From Tanytarsus gracilentus (taxonomy: Eukaryota > Arthropoda > Insecta > Diptera > Chironomidae), in the NCBI GenBank assembly GCA_038502055.1, contig JAXRKN010000044.1, positions 10,809,501-10,873,500 on the forward strand: a stretch of DNA of 64,000 nucleotides, read 5' to 3'. The position numbers were made by a program, and so were the translations under genes. The notes below the pieces were generated by a model. That model had not been told where the DNA came from. It did not search any database and was given only the letters and a program-made list of their open reading frames with translations. Below, piece after piece: positions 11,801 through 25,306 of this stretch; within the stretch, counting starts at the first letter, position 1, and each line of letters opens with the position of its first letter.

Positions 11801-14800
11801 AAGTTTAGAAATAATGAAACAAAAAAAAATTTATTTAAATAATTTTTTCGATTTTGTCTCAATTTTGAAGCTAATTAAGTTTTTGTTATACAGCTGACAG
11901 TTGACTCACTTGTAACGTATTTTTTCAAAAATGTGATAAAGTGATTCGGATGGTTCTTAAATTTAATTAAATATTTGCTCTAACATAGTTAAAAAATAAA
12001 TTTAATATAGTTTTTTAGAATGAAATTACTAAATTTTTAAATTCAAAATTTTTTTACAAATATCAAAATTTTCACACTTCTCGAATTCACATTCAAAATT
12101 CCCACCAACCCGACAATTTTCAAAATGCTGCTTGGGGATCGAGAGCGACATGAAAATCAATTATAAATTAGCATTTTACACCACAAAACAAAACAATCTA
12201 GAGCGAAGCAGCATAAAGCGGAAAATCAAATCTCAAATGGGAATTTGAATTCAATTGAATTCAATTTTGTGTTTTGCCCTCAATCCCAAGTTGCTGCTGT
12301 CTCGCAAAATTTATTAATCGCAAAAAAATTTAATAAATTTTCACACTTTTACCTCAACATAGATTCCAGGAACCGGAAATGTCTGCAGTGATGGTTCTTT
12401 CTTTGGTGTGAAGCGCAGAAATTCTCGCTTGCCCTTGTACCATTTTATTGAGTAGAGGGTGTCACCTTCCAAGTCATATTGACAGATTAAATTTACATTT
12501 TCTCCTCGTCTCACTGCTGACGGCACTATCACTCGAACGTCCTTCAGTGTCAATACAATATCTGTAAAATATACAAACGAAAATGGAATTTTATTATCAT
12601 TCACTTAAAGCTAATTAGAATTTCAAATTTTAATTAACTTTCAACAACCGACTTTGATGAGTGAAAACCATAATTGACTCACATCTCACTTTTTCAATGA
12701 CTTCCTCAACCATTTCAGTGTAAATTGCTAATGCAAAGCTCTTTCATTAAGTGTTTAAAATCTTCCAATTACATTTGAGATCTTGGAACTTTTCTTCTCA
12801 ACTAAAATTAACGCTTGAATGAGCTCAAAATGCATTCAAATGCTCTTTCAGCCTCAAGACTAACATTTCGGATCTTTTTTCATATTTTCAGCACTCGGAC
12901 CATGGCAATATGAAAAACAAATTTACATAGCAGCACTAAAAATTTGCATTTGCCACAATTTTGCGGTGGTCTCGAGAGAAAGAGAAATTTTGCTCTTTTG
13001 TGTAAACGCTTCAACCACTGATTGCAGAAAATTTCTCGAGAGCTTGATTTTTCCTCAAGTTTACGCCGACTCGAAAATATTTTTTTTGGAACGAAAAAAA
13101 GTTCTTCACCATCATTTCATCAAAATACTTCCGAAAGTGGTTGAATTATGAAATTAAAAAGCCGCAAGTCATAAAATTGGTTTAAAAAATTAACAATTTT
13201 GTAGTTTTCTTTATTTTTTTTTGGAAATTTTGTATGAAAAAATGCAATTCAAAATTTCTGACTAAAGTTTTAACTTTAATTCAGTTTTTGACTCATTTGT
13301 GCGAGTATGAAAAAAAGGAAGAAAATTTTTCTATTCATTTCTTTTCAAACACTTTTTAGTTATCATTTCAAACCCGACTCAAAAGCATATTTTTAAGGAT
13401 TTCCCTCCAAGCGATAAAAATAACTCTTTATCTACTGCTTTCTATTTTATATTTTTCGGAGAGAGTATTCTGTCTGACTTGCCACATGCAAATGTTTATG
13501 TTTGTATTGAAAAAGCCAACAATGGATTACGAGCGATGATGAAGGAGAGGTGGAGACATTTCGAATATTCACAAACGTAAATTCTTTTCTCATTTCACTT
13601 GTATTCAAGTCTATCCACATTAATTCTGCATTATCATCGAACAACAATGCTATATGCTTTTTACTGTTAATCTCTTTCGTTGAGAAATTCCACAGTGCAT
13701 TCCTTATTCAGCATAGAAGTGGATAAGTTATGCCTTGCATCTAACAGAGAGGAAAATTCAATCACAATGATGTCGCACTCATGCTCTTTTAAGAGCTTCC
13801 CTTTCATGTAATCTAATAAAAAGAATCAGAGGGAAAATTCTCTTTTTCAACTGTATTTTAATGTTTCTTTATTGTCCCATTTGGGGATTTTTGTGCCTCG
13901 TGCATACAATTGTGGAGGAAAAGAACATGTGAGAGATAAAGCTCACAAAAAATATAGAGAGCTTCACCATTTCTATGCGGCTATTGTTGCGAGTAAATGG
14001 CTCTATTTTTATTATCTGATGGTGGCAAAAATTCATTGCTGTTTGGTCACTTCTTGAGATTTTTCCTAAACTTTTTTAGAGGAAATTTGTAGTTTGAAAA
14101 ATTATAAGTCGATTTAAAAAATTAATTTTTTCTGCATTTTTTTAATAAATTTAGGGTAAAGTGTCATTTTGATCTATACCTTATTTTGTTAATTTTTTAA
14201 TTCCCTAAATTTTATGTAAAAATTTGGCTCTTTAATTTAAGAAATTAAGATTTTAAAAAATATAAACCACCTTAGGGGTGCATCCCCTCATTTTTTAGCC
14301 AATAGCAATAAATTCAAATTCAATCTTCAATTGAACTTTAATTACAGCAAACAGCAAAAAAATTTATATAACTCATTCCAACTTCTGAAATTGATTTATT
14401 AATTAACTTTTCTTTTTCTTCTCCATACAAGCGATTGCCAATGCAGTTTTCATGCTCTCATAAGACTAATTACTGTTTTTTGTGCACTTCTCTGTGTAGT
14501 GACACGATGCGCATTCTGGTTTCTGTTTACTCACCTAAATTTGCATGCTTGCCTACACACACTCAACTCACCGCATGCACTAACAAAGAGCTAGTTTGTG
14601 TTGTTGCCAACCGAACGAGAAAAAATATTTGCCCTAAGCCTCTATTTTTTCCACCATGCATAGGCAAATGAAATTCTCTCGCGGGAGAGACGAAGGCAGG
14701 AAAAAAATTAAAATCACAAATTAGCAATTTTTCTTCACTTCCAACGTAGACGAAGAAAATTTTTATAATTGTAGTTTTATTTTCTCTTTGCTGCACTTCG

Positions 14801-17800
14801 TTTTCGTGGCCCGTGTCGTTTGTTCGTGTGGATGAGCAAAGAGAAAAACGCAAAACTTGAAATGAAGCCAAAAGCTTGCTTTGTGCACCGTGCACCTCCA
14901 TTAGATTTATGTTTCATGCATTGGGCGGAGATGAAAAAAGCGAAAACTTGGAATGAGGTTTTAAATTACTTAAATGCATTTTCGTAAACGAAGTTTTTTA
15001 AATAATTTTGAATTCTTTAAAGGAAAATTTTCATAATTGATTCTTAATTGCTGTTTGAGTGAACATAAATTATTGTTTAAAAAAATACGTTAAACTTTTA
15101 ATTTTGATTTTTTAACCAGTGGTCGACAGAATATTTTTTCAAACAACAACTTGAAAAGTGAAAACTAAAAGCAATTAGAAGTTTTTTGCTTAATATGAAT
15201 TTTTTCCTTCCCCCCCCTAATCCTCATTTTTGGTTCCATAAACATCAGCAAAGTCAAAAACATCTTCATTACCACTAACCAACATTCGCGCCTTGTAAAA
15301 ACATCTCTTATCTCCGTTTCTTCTCTCTCTATTTATTAGTGTTGCGGAAGTGTAATAATAGCTCTATTATATTTATATCAGTGCCAGCCAAAAAGCACCC
15401 CTAGGCAATTTAATTCAATGCCGCCCTCGAAAAAAAAGAGTCTTGAGCAACAAAAGAAACGCAATTACCGTTTAAGGCGAATCGAGAATTGCCACAACGA
15501 CGACGACACTTTCCACGCCAACATGAAGGCGATGAAAATTGAAAATAAAGCAAATTAAAATAAACATAAAAAAATGGAAGAGAAGAAAGTTTATTGTCAG
15601 GCCGCAACAAATAAAAAATCGTAAATTTGCTAATTTATTTTGGCGACACTGTGTCCACGAGAATGCAAGAAAGTCACAAGCGTCATATTTTCCTCGTTCT
15701 TAAAGTTTTTTTGGGGAGAAAAACATACTTTATGTTCAGTGGGTGGAAACTAGACACTTTTTCTAAATAAATTGATTAAAATTTCTTTGAAAATTTCAAG
15801 AACAACTTGACATTTTACTTCTTCATATTAAAAATGTTGTAAAATGATTTTCTTTGCTGAAAAGATTGAAGTTGATTATTTTTTGTCCTCAAGACATTTT
15901 TTGCTCGTTTTTTTTCTCAAACCCGGCAACTCAACGCGTCAACCCGAACAACACGAGATACAGCAGCAAAAAAGCGTTCACTTGTAAAATCAGTGAATGG
16001 AAATGCTCAAAATGTCAGCAAGAGATAAAAATATTTTCAGCAATGGTCAACAATTTTTTTGTTGCATCGAATTTCAAGTGAAATGGCTGAGTTATTTTTA
16101 GATAAATCGGTCACACGATGACATGAACTTGAATTGCGGAAAGATGTCGAAAATAAAGAAAATTAATTTGTCAGCAACATTGAGGATGTGCTGAGTGATG
16201 AGAAAATTTTATAACCAGATACAATGAAACATGAAGATTTTTCGGGGGTTGTTCATAAGTTAAGTCACATTTTTTTAAAAATTACTGCACAACATTTCGA
16301 TAGTTAAAAAAGTATTTTGTTGTGATAAAATAACTCAGTGACCTAACCCTCAAACACAACACAAATTTTAATGAGGGTTCGCATATCAGTTGCTTACCAA
16401 AAAACTTTAATATAGGCAAATTTGAAATTTCTCTCCTTCTTCACTTTTGTCATTTCTAATCTCAATTAATCCTCTCATACATGATAATCAGTCATTTCAA
16501 CCAAAGGCACATGCAAAACTAATCTTTCACATTATAATAAGACTCAACTTCAACAATATACAAACATATCGCAATTAATGCGTTATTTATTTTGTGTTCT
16601 GGGCTCCACCCTTCAATAAAGTATGCATGCACGCTTCACATCTACATTATCCCATGTAAATAGTTACATTAGTGACGTAAAAGGACAACAGTTGAGCAAA
16701 AAAGAGGAGATAAGAGCACGAAGGAATTCCCAAGAGATAGTTGAGTATCTTTACGATGTCTCATATACACATTCTTTCTCCCCCCTTTAGCTCTTTTATA
16801 TATGTTTAGTCATTTGCGTTATGAGAAAATATGGAGATTATGCCGACACATTTATACCACAGTCATCAATTATAATGTTGATGTAGGCTCCACAACTATT
16901 GAAAGTTTTGCTCCTTACATAAATATACACATTATGCAGGAGCGATATGAGAGAGAGGGTGAAGTGATGTCGAGTGGTTGCAATAACAAACTACGTATGA
17001 CATCTGCGCTTAATGACATAAAGATTTTAAGAGAATGTGATTGATTTTATGAATTTATTTAATTAAATAAATTTAATTTTTTCCAACCCATAAACTTATA
17101 AATCATTTCCACCACAATTTCGCCCACCAACATCTTCACATCATAAGTCACAAAAGATTACAAAGTGAGTAAACAACAAGCTAGAAAAAAAAACTAAATA
17201 AAGCATCGGCAACAGTAGTAAAAGCGGTGACAGCAGCAATGAAAAGTTATTACAACAATTCTTTCCACTCGAATGGATTTCTTCGAAGGAGTGAATCGGT
17301 GGGTGTAGAATAACAAGAAGAATCAGCAAAGTTTCTGTTTTATTGTTCACTTCCTTCCCTTTTAGCTTTGTCTTTATTTCTTCTTCTCATGCCGCCGAAA
17401 AAAATATATATATAATCTCATATCGCACAATAAAACTACTTTGCTGATGACCGGCCGGCAGAAGAAGAAGAAAAATAAAGCCAACATTGTCGTCTGAGGC
17501 GAAAACTCATAAGTAAAAAAGCAGAGAGGAAAAAACTATATTTGCAATAAAGCATTATCTATTTTGAAGGAAGCGAAGCGAAGCGTTATGCCATGAACAA
17601 GAAAGCATAATAAATGATAATTTTATGAAATTAGGTTTCACGAGCAGAGGATAAGAGAAGAAGTAGAAAATGAGAAAAAACATTTTTGTCGTCTTTAAGC
17701 CCAGTGAGTGGTGATCAGTTTTTGGAATTGGAACAGGTTGGGAAATGAAACAAAAATTAGCATAACTCTCTTTTATGAATTAAATTTTTCTATAAATTAA

Positions 17801-20800
17801 TGAAAAAAATCTCTTAATTTCTCTCCGGGTATTTGCTGTATAATTTAGGATAAAATATCGTCTTGTGAGACGTGATTTGAGAAGATGAGAACACTAAAAG
17901 AGTGAAGCGACTCGGGTGGGGGTAAATCACAGCTATAGCACGCCTTAATGAATGTTTCAATCCCTCGCCATTATCCTGAATATTTTATCATTCTTTCCGG
18001 CAAGCGTCGGACTTTGGCATTTTTTCACACTCTCAAATCCAATTTATGAATAAGGTTCAATAGTGTATTAGGTCCTGCTGTTTTTCTCGCACGCTCTCCA
18101 TTTTCGCTTCTCACACTCTCTTAAAAATGCCATCAAGTGTGAATTTATTTATGAGCCGTAATGGATTTTTTCATTCGTCGAGTGTGAGAAGCGTTGAGTG
18201 AGAAAATCGTGCCTTGGCTTGAGAAGATGAGAAATGCCTTTAAAATAATGTGCCAAATCGTCGTGGTGTCACAGGTGAAGAATTTAAAGTCGACATTGTC
18301 AACCTGTTGCCACTTTTTTCCTCTTCCATTTTCCCTTCTTGCCCTCTGCTGCTGCTCTTACTCACACATATCGTGACGTGATGATCATTGAAATTTATGC
18401 ACGAGGAAATCCCACACGTGGATTTTTCACCTTTCTCCCAGCCGTTGACGGCGTATTTAAGGAATTGTCAGAAAAATTTAACACAAAACAATCTCAGCAA
18501 AAATTCAACCGTAAACGACCCAAAAAAAAGTTTTGCAATGAAAATTGTGAGGGAAGAAGAAAGTTTTTTATGTTTATCGAACGTCAAAAAATACACACAT
18601 GATCAGGATTTATGCTCATATTGTATGTTTTACCATGAGAGTGTGCTATTACGTGAGTGACAAGGGTTGCAAGCATGACGATTTCAAATTTAAATTGAAT
18701 TTATGAAAGATTTTGTAAAAAACATTTTTCTCCGTTAATTTTTTCCTAAAAATTAAATTCTTAGTTCGCTCATTTTCGACACTCACTCTTTAAGCCAATT
18801 AATGTCAAATTTGCCAACTTTTAAATCTCTTTTGACTTGTCAAAATTCTCCGCCACGAAAACGACCCCTGGCATTTTTTAAAAAATTTTATGATCCTTAA
18901 AAAAAGCGTGGCGAGAGCATATAATGAAAAAAAAAATCAATTTTCAGCAAATATATATGTTTTGAAATGTTTTAAAAAGAAGAAAAAAATTCCGGAAATT
19001 TTACCGACAAGTAAAGTGGAAAGTTTTTGCTGCTCTACAGACATGGATGGGCGTCAGGAGGTAAATTGAATGCTCCTCACAAAAAAAAGTTTTCGACATC
19101 ATTATCAAGTTTTAAAGAAAGACATTAATCCATTAAATCTCTCGATGAAAAAATTTCAAAGACACGTGTGGGTGGATTTTAGAATGATTTGTAAACTTTC
19201 AATTGGGATTAAACAAAAAAGTTCTTCGATATTGTCCCATTCCTGATGAAATTCTAAATACATTCGTATCTCTCGAAAAAAAAATATTTTCAACGCTCTA
19301 AAGTCGATAAGAGATGATGCCAAAAAACTTTTACCTCCCCTCTTTTAGTCGAATAATGTTACATTGAAAGAAGAAGAAAGAAAAATGCCTTCTAATGGTC
19401 CCTTAAAATGTTTTTCTTTCATACTTTTTAAAATCTCTCCTCCATCTTCATCTTATCATGTTGATGCCTTACTGAGAAACTTTTATCCTCGAGTACTTCA
19501 TTTTTCAAGAAGGTAAAATTTTTGAACTTTTCTTACTGGTAGACAAAAAAACTTTATAAATACATCGTAAATTATTTAAAAGCGATTCATCATAATTTTG
19601 CCTAGGCATCGACTCAATTATGAAGTGAATACGATAAGAATCGGTCCCGAATGTTGCCGGGAGAACATATTAAATCCATTAAATCATTATATTGTTAATT
19701 TTTATTTATGGTCTACTCACGTAGTCGTTTCTCTCTACTCTCACTGCGTACATTAAACCCTAAATACTCACTTTTAGAGTGGGGGTGGATGTTATGATGA
19801 TAAGAGGATATTTCACTCTAAGGCAGGGATTACAGTCCGCATTTTTTTTCAGGGCGTATTTCAATGGGTTTAAAATTTAACATCTAACGGCGGATATTTA
19901 TTTTGAGGGTTCGGATTAAAATATTTGAATTAATTAGCAATGTAATTCTTATAAAAATAATTAAGACACGACAAAACATTTGAAAAAAAAAATTAACTGA
20001 TAAAATAAAATTTTTAGAAATAATTTTTTAATAAAATTTTGAGCAAACTTCTAAATTTTTTCATCAACCCATTAATTTATTTTCTAACCTTTCAGCACCC
20101 AATTAATGCTTCACAATTTTTAATTACCGTTCTTAAGTATTTTTTTGCCAACTCACACAATGAGTTTTCCAATTTACACAAGCGTGGCGTTATTTACGCT
20201 TTGAGAAAATAAACAATTTCAACAATAAATTTCCCACTCATAGCTAAATACACATGGAAGTAAGAGAGAGAAGGGTTGTGGAGGAGAAGAATGGATGATT
20301 ATGAAGCGAGGCAAAAAAAGTTATCAAAGCCTTCTGTTGTATAGCAACAGTCATAGCAACAGAAGCAGCCGCGGCATGTAATAAGTCACTTAAATGAAAA
20401 TGAAATTAATGGCAAATTTGCTTTCTCACGCCGTGTGTATCATATTGTGCTGTGGCTTTTTAATTAACTTTTTTACCATCACTTTCGGAAGCTACGGTCA
20501 CTGCCTGCTGCAATTATGGCTTGTTGTGGTCAGCATGAATTTTGATCCCTCATTCGTCGTGTCCTTCTGCCCACCACAATCATTCATCACTCATATGATT
20601 AACAACATGATGACAACAACAACAAATGGTCGTCAATTGAAAAAGAACGTTCACAACGGGGTGGGACACGAGTATAAAAATGTTGTGAATTTTATAATTT
20701 TAGAAATATTTTATCAAATTACAGAAGAAAAATGTTTTATGATCGAAAATTGTTTTCCTCCCCTAACTTTACGAGCGCAAACGTTGTCCATGAACAAATG

Positions 20801-21031
20801 GCCATAGTGAATTGGTTGCAGATTGAGGATGTCATAAAAAGGAGTGAGTGCTGGCTTGTTTGGCATCCACTCAAGGACCCATTATATAAATTATTATGTC
20901 CAAAACAGCTCGAATCGGAGGGTGGTGAGAGTGAAAAAAATGAGGATCTTACCTGCGAGAAGCATAAATGCGAAAAACCACTGTAAACCACATTGAATCA
21001 GCATCCTTTCGAAGCGTCTCGTGATTTTCAT
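5864..21031 (-). CDS. beat: Beaten path (beat) family immunoglobulin-domain axon-guidance protein
   Basis: Beat proteins are secreted or membrane-tethered Ig proteins that pair with Side-family receptors in axon guidance and synaptic targeting. Coding exons, 5' to 3': 20953-21031, 12353-12561, 9559-9673, 8375-8532, 8193-8312, 6323-6494 and a probable last exon 5864-5949; all phases agree, giving about 312 residues. Exon 1 encodes a signal peptide (basic start, then LQWFFAFMLLAG). Exon 2 is the first Ig half, with LKDVRVIVPSAVRRGE, CQYDLEGDTLYSIKWYKG and EFLRFTPK, all classic beat sequence. Exon 3 gives SGKYICEISADAPSFHTE. Exon 4 starts the second Ig domain (YRIGDLVRGNCSS, NLTWLLND), completed by exons 5 and 6 (LKITCIASIYNLY). 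A polar Asn/Asp/Tyr tail follows. Exon 7 rests only on phase and an acceptor at 5950. Intron 1 is 8.4 kb; introns 3 and 5 hold repeat elements. The paralogue (beat-I to VII) was not resolved. Confidence 0.87.
6664..7588. mobile_element. Repeat element A (intron 5 of beat) containing a 120-bp tandem array
   Basis: Its left portion, from ACAAGATGGGTCTGCAAACG at 6664 to about 6726, recurs in reverse orientation at 34267-34330, so the unit is a dispersed element. An 11-bp inverted repeat, ATAGCTCCGCT at 6699-6709 and its complement at 7578-7588, lies near the ends. Between them are four 120-bp units, then a unique part with CATACCTCAAAACTAAATAC and AACCCGAGTCAAATCCGACC, part of which is also shared with the 34-kb copy. 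No coding capacity for a transposase is visible. Exact ends and superfamily are unresolved because no clear target duplication was found. Confidence 0.6.
6727..7212. repeat. Tandem array of four 120-bp units
   Basis: The phrase CTGAAAAATGGACATTAGTG recurs with an exact period of 120 bp, starting near 6734, 6854, 6974 and 7094. Each unit continues through GGCACTCC, GGCCATGATGGACA, TCCTCAAAAATCGTCAATG, CGATTCCTG, ACGAGTTCAACGA and CATGAAGCCATA. Units differ at a few positions, so the array is not fresh. The period is a multiple of three, but each unit carries an in-frame TAG in the frame that is open in the 129-bp variant at 8.7-9.2 kb. Confidence 0.9.
8628..9462. mobile_element. Repeat element B (intron 3 of beat) with inverted ends and 129-bp units
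   Basis: An 11-bp inverted repeat, GCGTAACCCAC at 8628-8638 and its complement at 9452-9462, bounds about 835 bp. Inside are about three and a half units of a 129-bp variant of the repeat family, in which the 120-bp form's CATTAGTGGCAC is replaced by CATTTTGGCTGTCCGTGGCAC (9 bp longer). A partial unit at 9150-9215 follows, then a separate right arm and the ACGG microsatellite at 9380-9420. There is no transposase ORF. It looks like a MITE or other non-autonomous DNA element; no target duplication could be confirmed. Confidence 0.6.
9380..9420. repeat. GACG tetranucleotide microsatellite
   Basis: A run of GACG units with one interrupting GACA lies immediately inside the right end of element B. 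Such runs next to transposon ends can expand or mark an element boundary; here it is part of the element's right arm. Confidence 0.9.
12562..20952. other. First intron of the beat gene, 8.4 kb, no internal gene seen
   Basis: This stretch joins the signal-peptide exon to the first Ig exon in phase 1. It is AT-rich with many short ORFs on both strands, none with a recognisable domain or believable splice structure. The longest, at 20394-20807 on the plus strand, has hydrophobic runs but no family likeness. Large first introns of guidance genes often contain enhancers; nothing specific could be identified here. Confidence 0.55.
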
Positions 21032-24000
21032 TGTTATTTGATTGCTTGCTATTATAAGCGAGGCCTGCCGGTGCCTCTCAATAAAAATTATTGTGGGCTG
21101 CGACTGCTTTTGTCGTTTTGAGCGCTCCTTTATTTTTTGGCTTTCTTTTTTTCCGGACGGGGTTTATATTTTATGAGTGTCGCACAACACCGACCATTTT
21201 CCTCACTTGATGGTCTTTAATGGTGTCCCATCGATAAAAAATCGGAAAATTCTTGCCGTTCTTGTCGACAATAATTGCACAAACACACTTTATACATTAA
21301 AAAATTGTTTTCGTGATAAAAATCTCGATGATGGTTGCTATAATATAGAAGATTAAGGGCTTTTAATATTATTTAGCAATTTTTAGAAAAGGGATTTGTG
21401 AAGAGTTGAGAATTGAAATGGAAAAAAATATTTTAAAAAAATTTAATTCAATTAAATTTAGAAGATTTTTTTTATATTTTGAGATTCAAATTTATTTTTT
21501 TTAAACTTTTTAAAGAAAAAATTTAATTTAAAATAAAATTAATTTAAATTTCAACTCTTAAAATTCTTCATCTAAAAACTTTTAAAGCTTAGCGAGGCAA
21601 AAAAATATCAATTTTAGCTTAATTCAACAAAATTCCCTCAATTACCAATTCTGATAATATATTTAATACAATTTCATGTTACGGTCCAATCCACTTATAT
21701 TGAATATTTTCAATATCCAGTTTTGTGCCTCGCAGCAAAAAATGTGCAAAAGTTTTTTGTTATGTCAGCGAAAACAAAACAATTTTTTTCTCTCTTCCAC
21801 TATTGACGTTTTAATTAGATGCACATTTTATAAACTTTTTTGTTCACTCTCTCTTTCGCGATTAATATTTCACACCAATCGATACATAAATTCGTGCACA
21901 CAGCGGTGGAATTAAATTTTTATGCAAACAAAAAACCCGTTTCGAGAGGGTAAAAAATTCAATTAATTTCCATTATCGATAGCATAAAAAGAATTATTTT
22001 ATATTTTATTTATCGAGCGGCGAACATGAGTAAAAAAAGTGCACTCGAAATGTTTTTTGCATATGCACAGTTGTGTCCTTTAATGCCTACTCGATAATCC
22101 TCTTTTTCGAGCTTTAATCAATTCGAATTTTCACACTCGGCAATTTCAATTAATTTTTCACTCGGCCTTAAAGTTTATTTTGTCATCAAGTAACTGAACA
22201 ATTGTTAATTCATTAACGATTTTACGCGTCCGATTCAATCGAGTCGTAATGACGTTATGAACTGTGATTTCGAAAATATTATCATCATCGTGGCTGCAAC
22301 ACATTGCCACAGAGAATTTCCACGCTCTCACTGGAAAATTTTTCCATTGGAAAATCACCACGTGCTTTGTTATGTACGTAAAGGGGAGGAAAATAGCATC
22401 TTCATCATCATGTAATTACAGCTATATCATACTCTCTCTCTCACTGCCATTTACACATTCTTATATGAAAGCGCACTTTAACAACAATGCCACCGTCGCC
22501 TGCCTTTCAGAAGCAGGAAAACATAAACGTGGATTATCTTGAATAGATTCACTCTCTCTCTCTCTCCCTCTCTTGGCCTATTCAAACATAGAAAGTCCTA
22601 ATGTGGCTTGAGAAGTTCCGAGTAGAAATTTTCAAATTAAAATGTTTAAATTTTATCAAAAATATTTTGAATCCTAAAAATATAAAAATTATAAATTTTT
22701 TTAATTTAATTTTTTGTAAAGATAAAAAAGTTTCGACTAATATCGAGCCATTATCATCCCAAGCCGAATGAATATAAAAGGAAGATTTTCCTATTCTTGA
22801 AAAAGGTTTTCCCTGCAAAATCGGTTGGGAGGGGATGAGATCAAATAAAAAAAGCTAGTCATGTAATTACAATGAACAATGTGAACCCATTGAATACTCA
22901 TGCATGACATCAAACAATGCAGAAAAGTGAAGATTAGAAATTTTTTTATTTAATTCAAAAATAACTTGATGTCAATTGTATTGATGAAGCGGCTGCAATA
23001 AAATTATTGAGTGCCGTAACTGCTCACTTTAGAAATTAATTATGCAACCCAGAAAATAAAATCATCCAATTGTCTTATCAGATTGACATTAATGCTCCCA
23101 TGCGGTCTATCAATGTAAAGTGATAGTTTAAGATAAAACCAATGAGGAGATTAAAACTTTTCCATATCATGCATGCATGGCATCATCAGTTAACAACAAT
23201 AAAAGCGATAAGCGATAGAGGCACACATTGAAGAGCCACACATGAATCTGATGTATTGAAAATGCGAGGGTTGAGACTTTTTTTCGATATATCAAATGAA
23301 CATTTTTAGAGTCAACAGTAAAGTATCAATTCCCTGCAAGCATCATGAGTTCATGTGTGTCTGCTGATGTTCCTCGCTCAGGGATTTTGTGCTTATTCAA
23401 CAGAAAACTTTCACTTGTGCAAAAATGTATTGAAGTATGGTGTATAACATAGAGAGACGAGAGTGAGGAGGACGAACTCTAACATATCATAGATCATCAT
23501 GAGGATCTAAGGAGAGAAAGTAAAAAAATAACACGAGAAGGCTCACACACATGCTCGATATTATTTCGAGACGATGAATAATGAAGAGGCATTTTGCTGT
23601 CTCTCACTTAGCTCATATGTAGAACTCGACGACTTGATGGATGGAAAAGTGAGTTGAGTGAATTACGCTGCAAATATGAACTACACTAAAGATGTCTATG
23701 AATGCAAAATTATTGTTATATGATGACACTTTAAGAGAATTTTTCTCACACTATGTGTGAACATGTTCTTGGTATTGTATTCAAGGAGATGATTCGAGGA
23801 TAATGTATCAACTCGTCCGTGCATTCAACTTTCATATCTCGTTTAAAAAAAGAAGAGAAAACATATTTACATAAAAAAGGAGCATCATTGTCGTCACCTT
23901 TTTTAAAAAGGATTTTTCGAGAGTGAAGCAGGAAATTTACTCCTTGTCTGTCCTTGAAATGGAATCTCTCTCTTCTTATTCATGTTCACATTTTCCTCTT

Positions 24001-25306
24001 CTACATGATACTACGCTATCTCTTTCTTACTTCTTTATATCCATGCTAATGTGAATTCCATTAGTCATACTCCTTTTCCATCAATCCATTCGTGTATGAA
24101 CACTTTTAATGTGTCAGGAAATTTTGAAAAATGTCGTGAAGAAAAAAAGTCTTGATGGGTCTAAAATTGTGTGCGGTGCTAAATTTAGAAATTAAATAGA
24201 CGAAAAGTATCAAGTTAATTTTTTGCAGAAATTTTACTTTTTTCAAATTTTCTTCAAAGTTTAATTTCTAATTAATTATTCCTATTTGAATTAAAACGAA
24301 TTAACTATAAAAATTTACTCAACTCATAAATTTCATAATTTCATTCGCGTCAACTTCTCCAGCACTAAAATTACGAATAACAAAGATGTAAAAAAGCTTG
24401 TAAACAATTTGAAGGAGAAAAAACTTAATTAAAAGTACTTTTATAAAATGCATTTTATTCCATTTTATCGCATTTATCTCCACCGACTCTTGAAAGAGAA
24501 AAATTGGAACGAAATTTATGTGATAATATCATCGCGCTCTCATACCCCATTCAACAGAAAAGTCATCATGTATGATTAACAAAACTTACTCGTCGTCATC
24601 TTTCCGTTTTCATGTAAAAGCTATTCTTTATCATCTTCCTGAGCTCAGAAAACATGCAACGAAAGCAAAGAAAGTGGAAAGAAGAATAGAATTAAGCAAA
24701 AAGCGAGATTTTCTACTGAAAGAAGTTGGCAGATAGATATTTAAGATGCATGGAGCGGGATAAAAGTGGAAGATGCTATTGTTCTATTCTGTCGCTTAAT
24801 GCTTGTGAAATTTGCTTCTCATTCCAAAATAACGCACATAGACTACCTAATTACTTTGAGTTTTTTAAGTCATTTGAATTTTTAGAACTTTTTTAGAAAA
24901 ATAATAAAAAAATTTCAGATTATTTCAACTCTACTTCCGGTATTTTTGCGACTCTATGGAGCTTCGCACAAAATTCATTTGCATGAACAAACATTTTTCA
25001 AGCATATACTTTGCGAAATCAACTTAAATTTGCATAAAATACAATTCTTCATCCTTTCGTATGTGTGCACGACGATTGTAATGTGCTCGTCTAATTTTCA
25101 TGTAATTCAAATTAACATTCTGGCACATTATCATCAATGGAGATGAAAAAATTCTTTTTTGAGGGGAGGGGATGGTAAAATTAGATCTGGTAACAGATGA
25201 AAAAAAAGTTTTTTGTCTCATTTCTTTAATTTCTTGAACAAGGAAATTTGTTTGAGTTAATTTCCGTTTATTACCTGCATTTAATTTTGTATAAAATATA
25301 TTTTTT
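21032..25306. other. Intergenic region upstream of beat and downstream of the SMYD4-like gene
   Basis: It includes the beat promoter side (immediately above 21031) and the 3' flank of the SMYD4-like gene. No gene is supportable. A CT-dinucleotide run lies at 22551-22572, and a TTTATT at 25267-25272 reads as AATAAA on the minus strand, 35 bp past the SMYD4-like stop codon. Remaining ORFs are short and AT-driven. Confidence 0.55.
22551..22572. repeat. CT dinucleotide microsatellite
   Basis: A run of CT units interrupted once by CC. It is a simple repeat in intergenic DNA upstream of the beat gene; GAGA-factor-type sites can look like this, but no role is shown. Confidence 0.8.

Noticed and set aside
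20394..20807. 137-codon plus-strand ORF with hydrophobic stretches
   Set aside because: It lies antisense within the first intron of beat, has no recognisable domain, no splice partners and no conserved pattern; length is within chance for a window this size.
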